Shown here: positions 12,682-16,341 of the stretch, piece after piece | How positions within the stretch are numbered: the stretch's first letter is position 1 | Layout of the letters: every line of letters starts with the position of its first letter | From: Peptococcaceae bacterium | Lineage (GTDB): Bacteria > Bacillota > DSM-12270 > Thermacetogeniales > Thermacetogeniaceae | Length of the DNA: 16,341 nt | Direction of reading: 5' to 3' | Assembly: GCA_003132605.1 (NCBI GenBank) | Contig: PKYJ01000032.1 | Location: 603-16,943 of the forward strand | The notes under the pieces: generated by a model | The model's database searches: none | Told to the model about the DNA's origin: nothing | Seen by the model: only the letters and a program-made list of their open reading frames with translations | Translations under genes and position numbers: made by a program

Positions 12682-15600
12682 ATGACGGCGCCGGATTTTG
12701 TTCATCTTCATGTGCATAGCGAGTACAGCCTCCTGGACGGGGCGGCCCGGCTCAAGGACCTGGTGAGGAATGCCGCCGCCCTGGGCATGACCTCACTCGC
12801 CCTGACCGACCACGGGGTCATGTACGGCGTGGTGGATTTTTACAAGCTGTGCAAGCAGCACGGCATCCATCCGATCCTGGGCTGCGAGGCCTATGTGGCC
12901 ACCCGCGGGCGCTTGGACAGGACCCCTCACGTGGACTCATCCCAGCATCACCTGCTGCTGTTGGCGGAGAATGAAACGGGCTACAAAAATCTCCTGAAGT
13001 TGGTCTCGGCGGCGCACCTGGAGGGTTTTTACTACAAGCCCAGGGTTGACCGGGAGTTGCTGGCCGAACACAGCCAGGGTCTGATCGCCATGAGCGCCTG
13101 CCTGGCAGGCGAGATTCCCGCCGCCCTGATGGCGGGGGACCGGAAAAAGGCCGCTGAGGCAGCGGGGGCATACCGGGAGATCTTCGGGCAAAACAACTTT
13201 TTCCTGGAGATAATGGACCACGGGCTGAAGGAGCAGCAGCTGGTCAATGCCGGGCTCAGGGAACTGTCCCGGTCTTTAAGCATTCCTCTGGTGGCGACCA
13301 ACGACCTGCACTACGTCCGCAAGGAGGACGCCTCGGTCCAGGATGTGCTGCTCTGCATCCAGACCGGCAAGACCATCAAGGAAGAGAACCGGATGCGCTT
13401 CGAATCCCAGGAGTTTTACCTGAAATCGGCGGCGGAGATGGCCGCTGTCTTTCCGGATGACCCGGAGGCCCTGCGCCAGACCCTGGAGATTGCCAAGCGC
13501 TGCCAGGTGGACTTTGATTTCAACCACCTGTACCTGCCCGAGTACCAGGTTCCCGAGGGCGAGAGCCTGGACTCATACCTGGTCAAACTCTGCGAGGAGG
13601 GCATGAGCCGGCGCTTCCCCGAGGGAATCCCGGCGGCGGCCCGGGAGCGCTTGGATCATGAGTTGTCGGTGCTCCGGCAGATGGGTTTTGCCGGCTACTT
13701 CCTGATCGTGCAGGATTTTCTCAACTGGGCGCGCCAACATGGGATCCTGGTGGGGCCCGGCCGCGGTTCCGCCGCCGGTTCGCTGGTCTCTTATGCACTC
13801 AGTATCACGGACATCAATCCCCTGAAATACAGCCTCATCTTCGAACGCTTCCTCAACCCGGAACGGATCACTATGCCGGACATCGACATAGATATCAGTT
13901 ACGATCGCCGGAGTGAGGTGATCGATTACGTGGTGGGCAAGTACGGGGCCGACCACGTATCGCAGATCATCACCTTCGGTACCATGTTGGCGAAAGGCGC
14001 CATCCGGGACGTTGGCCGGGTACTCAATATTCCCCTGGCAGAAGTCGACCGGATCGCCAAGCTGGTGCCGGAGGATCTGGGAATCTCCCTGGACAGGGCG
14101 CTGGAGACCTCGCCGGAGTTGAAGCAGCTCTATGACGAGGATGCGCAGGTACGCCAGTTGGTAGACCTGGCGCGGGCGATCGAAGGTATGCCCCGCCACG
14201 CCTCCACCCACGCCGCCGGGGTGGTGATCACCAGGGAGCCCCTGACGCACTACCTACCGCTGCAGCGTACCGGTGACGTTGTCACCACACAGTTTCCCAA
14301 GGAGACGGTGGAGGAGATCGGCCTGCTCAAGATAGACATCCTCGGCCTGCGCACTCTGACGGTGATCGGCGATACCCTGCGGATCATCGAGGAAAGGGAG
14401 AAGCTCAGGCTGGACTTGGACCAGTTACGGCTGGATGACCCGGCTACCTACGACATGTTGGGCACGGGCGAGACGGTGGGCGTGTTCCAACTGGAAAGCT
14501 CGGGCATGCGCCACCTGCTCAGGAACATGAAACCACAGCGCTTTGAGGACCTGATTGCCCTGGTTGCCCTGTATCGCCCGGGCCCCCTGAAAAGCGGCAT
14601 GGTGGACGACTTCATCAGACGCAAGAACGGCCAGACCAGGGTAGAATACCCGCACCCGGTGTACGAGTCGATCCTCAGCGAGACCTATGGGGTAATCCTG
14701 TACCAGGAGCAGGTGATGCAGATCTCCTGCGACTTGGCAGGTTTCAGCATGGCCCAGGCCGATTCCCTGCGGCGGGCGATGGGCAAGAAGAAGCCGGAAG
14801 CGATCGCCAAAATGCGGGAGACTTTCGTCAAGGGAGCGGGTGAGCGCCAGGTAGATCCCAAGACCGCGGGGTCGATCTTCGACCTGATGGAGAACTTTGC
14901 CGGTTATGGTTTTAATAAGAGCCATAGCGCCGCCTACGCCATGATCGCCTACCAGACCGCCTATTTCAAGGCCAATTACCCGGTTGCCCTGCTGGCCGCC
15001 CTGCTCACCAGCGTCCGGGGCAACTCCGACAAGGTCTCCTATTACATCCAGGAGTGTCGGCGGCTGAACATCGAGATCCTGCCCCCGGACGTCAACGAGA
15101 GCCTGACCAACTTTACCGTGGTCGGCGACAAGCGGATCCGGTTCGGCCTGGGGGCGGTAAAGAATGTCGGCGAGGGGGCGGTGGCGGCGATTATCGATGC
15201 CCGCAAGACAGGCGGCGCCTTCCGCTTCCTGGACGATTTCTGCGAGCGGGTGGACCTGCGCCAGGTAAACAAGCGGGTGGTGGAGAGCCTGATCCTGTGC
15301 GGGGCGTTCAGCTCGTTGCAGGGGCGCCGCTCCCAGTTGGTGGCGGTGCTCGACGACTGTATGGAGACTGTCCAGGCCAACCGCCGGAATCAGGGCGCCC
15401 AGGCTGATGGCCAGGTCTCTCTGTTCGACCTTCTGGATGAGCCCGGGACAGATCATGTCCGGCGCTCCCTGCCGGATATCTCGGAATATCCGCCCCGGGA
15501 GTTGTTGGCCTATGAGAAGGAAATGCTCGGCTTTTACATCAGCGGCCACACCCTTGAAGGCTCCCGGGATATCCTGGCCAGTCGGACGGCTCATTCTATC

Positions 15601-16158
15601 GGCGATCTCTCCCAGTGCAAGGATGGGGACCGGGTGACCCTGGGGGGCATCGTCTCGGGTTTGAAGCGAGGCACCACCAGGCGGGGTGACGGCAAGATCA
15701 CCTTCACTATCGAGGACATGGGTGGAAGCGTGGAGGTAGTTTTCATCCAGAAAAGCAAAAGCAAGAATTCCCACCCGCCTGAGGATGATGCCGTGGTGCT
15801 GGTGACGGGGAGGCTCAATCAGCAGGAAGAAACCTACCGGATCTTCGCAGACGAGATCACCCCCCTGGAGATCAAACCGGCTAAAACCGATCATGTCTTG
15901 TATATCCGGATCAACCCCTGGGCGGGCAACCCGGAGGTGGTCGAGAAGCTGCAGGTACTTTTCATCCAGCGCCGCGGGCCGACCCCGGTCCTGCTCTATT
16001 TTGTGCGGCAGAAGAAGCTGATCAAAACTGATGCCTCTTTCTGGGTTGACGCCACCCCTGATCTCTGTTACCAGATCGAAGGGTTGTGCGGCCCAGGCTC
16101 CTGTTTCGTGCTTGACAGGGAGTCCGAGTTGCTGTCCACAGATGACCACCCGCTCTAA
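12682..16158 (+). CDS. dnaE: DNA polymerase III alpha subunit (DnaE1 type)
   Basis: A replicative C-family polymerase of 1158 residues. Order: PHP domain (about 1-280), palm, thumb and fingers with GPGRGSAAGS (about 357-367), catalytic Asp400 and Asp402 in PDIDID and Asp552 in KIDILGLRTL, helix-hairpin-helix region after GYGFNKSHSAAYA, beta-clamp motif QVSLFD (911-916), OB-fold (about 985-1050) and a C-terminal domain. The spacing closely follows E. coli DnaE (1160 residues). The PHP domain keeps all nine metal ligands expected of proofreading DnaE1: His10, His12, Asp19, His44, Glu69, His90, Cys140, Asp208 and His210. The start is ATG 12682 with GGGGTG about seven bases upstream; the frame is open back to 12556 but the extra 42 residues overlap the HAD gene and match nothing. 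In Bacillota a PolC may also exist elsewhere. Confidence 0.97.
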   Translation: MTAPDFVHLHVHSEYSLLDGAARLKDLVRNAAALGMTSLALTDHGVMYGVVDFYKLCKQHGIHPILGCEAYVATRGRLDRTPHVDSSQHHLLLLAENETGYKNLLKLVSAAHLEGFYYKPRVDRELLAEHSQGLIAMSACLAGEIPAALMAGDRKKAAEAAGAYREIFGQNNFFLEIMDHGLKEQQLVNAGLRELSRSLSIPLVATNDLHYVRKEDASVQDVLLCIQTGKTIKEENRMRFESQEFYLKSAAEMAAVFPDDPEALRQTLEIAKRCQVDFDFNHLYLPEYQVPEGESLDSYLVKLCEEGMSRRFPEGIPAAARERLDHELSVLRQMGFAGYFLIVQDFLNWARQHGILVGPGRGSAAGSLVSYALSITDINPLKYSLIFERFLNPERITMPDIDIDISYDRRSEVIDYVVGKYGADHVSQIITFGTMLAKGAIRDVGRVLNIPLAEVDRIAKLVPEDLGISLDRALETSPELKQLYDEDAQVRQLVDLARAIEGMPRHASTHAAGVVITREPLTHYLPLQRTGDVVTTQFPKETVEEIGLLKIDILGLRTLTVIGDTLRIIEEREKLRLDLDQLRLDDPATYDMLGTGETVGVFQLESSGMRHLLRNMKPQRFEDLIALVALYRPGPLKSGMVDDFIRRKNGQTRVEYPHPVYESILSETYGVILYQEQVMQISCDLAGFSMAQADSLRRAMGKKKPEAIAKMRETFVKGAGERQVDPKTAGSIFDLMENFAGYGFNKSHSAAYAMIAYQTAYFKANYPVALLAALLTSVRGNSDKVSYYIQECRRLNIEILPPDVNESLTNFTVVGDKRIRFGLGAVKNVGEGAVAAIIDARKTGGAFRFLDDFCERVDLRQVNKRVVESLILCGAFSSLQGRRSQLVAVLDDCMETVQANRRNQGAQADGQVSLFDLLDEPGTDHVRRSLPDISEYPPRELLAYEKEMLGFYISGHTLEGSRDILASRTAHSIGDLSQCKDGDRVTLGGIVSGLKRGTTRRGDGKITFTIEDMGGSVEVVFIQKSKSKNSHPPEDDAVVLVTGRLNQQEETYRIFADEITPLEIKPAKTDHVLYIRINPWAGNPEVVEKLQVLFIQRRGPTPVLLYFVRQKKLIKTDASFWVDATPDLCYQIEGLCGPGSCFVLDRESELLSTDDHPL

Positions 16159-16160
16159 TG

Positions 16161-16184
16161 CCCCCGCTTCTCCAAAGCGGTGGG
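16161..16184. repeat. Short hairpin directly after dnaE
   Basis: CCGCTT and AAGCGG pair around a 5-base loop. Outer CCC and GGG can extend the stem past one bulged T. No T-tract follows, so it is a weak terminator at best. Confidence 0.5.
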
Positions 16185-16208
16185 ATAAGAGCGGCTACGT
16201 CCCTAGTT

Positions 16209-16266
16209 AACTGGGTCTAAGCTTCAGTGGGGGATTGCTTTTCCCCTCTGAAGCTTAGACCCAGTT
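16209..16266. repeat. Long hairpin with a perfect 19-bp stem
   Basis: AACTGGGTCTAAGCTTCAG (16209-16227) and its exact reverse complement (16248-16266) enclose 20 bases. After one T-T mismatch those bases add a further GGGGGA/TTCCCC stem (with one G-T pair) and a 6-base loop. Neither side has a T-tract, so it is not a standard terminator. Such long stems resemble ends of IS200/IS605-type or miniature elements; the family is not proven. Confidence 0.75.
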
Positions 16267-16311
16267 GAACCCACAGTCGGCGGGCGGTCACAACCTCTGA
16301 GATACAATATT

Positions 16312-16340
16312 TTGAAAGATCAGTAAGATCATGGTATTAT
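16312..16340 (+). promoter_or_regulatory. Near-consensus sigma-A promoter facing out of the window
   Basis: -35 TTGAAA, a 17-bp spacer and -10 TATTAT, five of six matches in each box. The transcribed gene lies beyond the right edge. Confidence 0.6.
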
Positions 16341-16341
16341 A

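Noticed and set aside
14425..16149. A 574-codon open frame on the minus strand opposite dnaE
   Set aside because: It is long only because high GC leaves few stops; dnaE motifs, including the third catalytic Asp and clamp motif, are on the plus strand.

Overview
The window looks like chromosomal DNA of a GC-rich Gram-positive bacterium, most likely a Clostridia/Peptococcaceae-type Bacillota. This is an inference from strong AAGGAGG-type ribosome binding sites, frequent TTG and GTG starts, consensus sigma-A promoters, a CCA-encoding tRNA gene, and a DnaE1-type replicase with an intact PHP metal site. No 16S rRNA or other taxonomic marker is present, so the genus is open.

Bases 1-5488, minus strand: a three-gene mannose operon. 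It reads manC (mannose-1-phosphate guanylyltransferase), manB (phosphomannomutase), then a very large protein that runs off the left edge. That protein joins a GT-A glycosyltransferase to a GH130 (PH1107-type) mannoside phosphorylase. The operon makes Man-1-P, then GDP-mannose, then presumably a mannoside that the GH130 domain can phosphorolyse back to Man-1-P. A TTGAAC-17-TACAAT promoter drives it, and two tandem 18-bp repeats cover its start point.

Bases 5897-9301, plus strand: the most unusual locus. A Mre11/SbcD-type nuclease is followed by a Rad50/SbcC-type ATPase split into separate genes. The first encodes the Walker A lobe, one long coiled-coil arm and a terminal CPVC zinc hook. The second encodes a small coiled-coil protein. 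The third encodes a short coil plus the signature/Walker B/H-loop lobe. ATGA overlaps and short gaps couple the genes, so this looks like a working multi-subunit Mre11-Rad50 complex rather than a broken gene.

Bases 9418-10430: uppP (undecaprenyl-diphosphate phosphatase), then tRNA-Pro(CGG) with its own promoter and a strong terminator that also serves the gene arriving from the right.

Bases 10456-11625, minus strand: a DUF362 protein with two C-terminal [4Fe-4S] ferredoxin clusters. Divergent from it are a HAD-family hydrolase (11898-12626) and dnaE (12682-16158), which probably form one transcript. After dnaE lie two hairpins, one with a perfect 19-bp stem, and a near-consensus promoter pointing out of the window; they may mark the edge of a mobile element or the next transcription unit.
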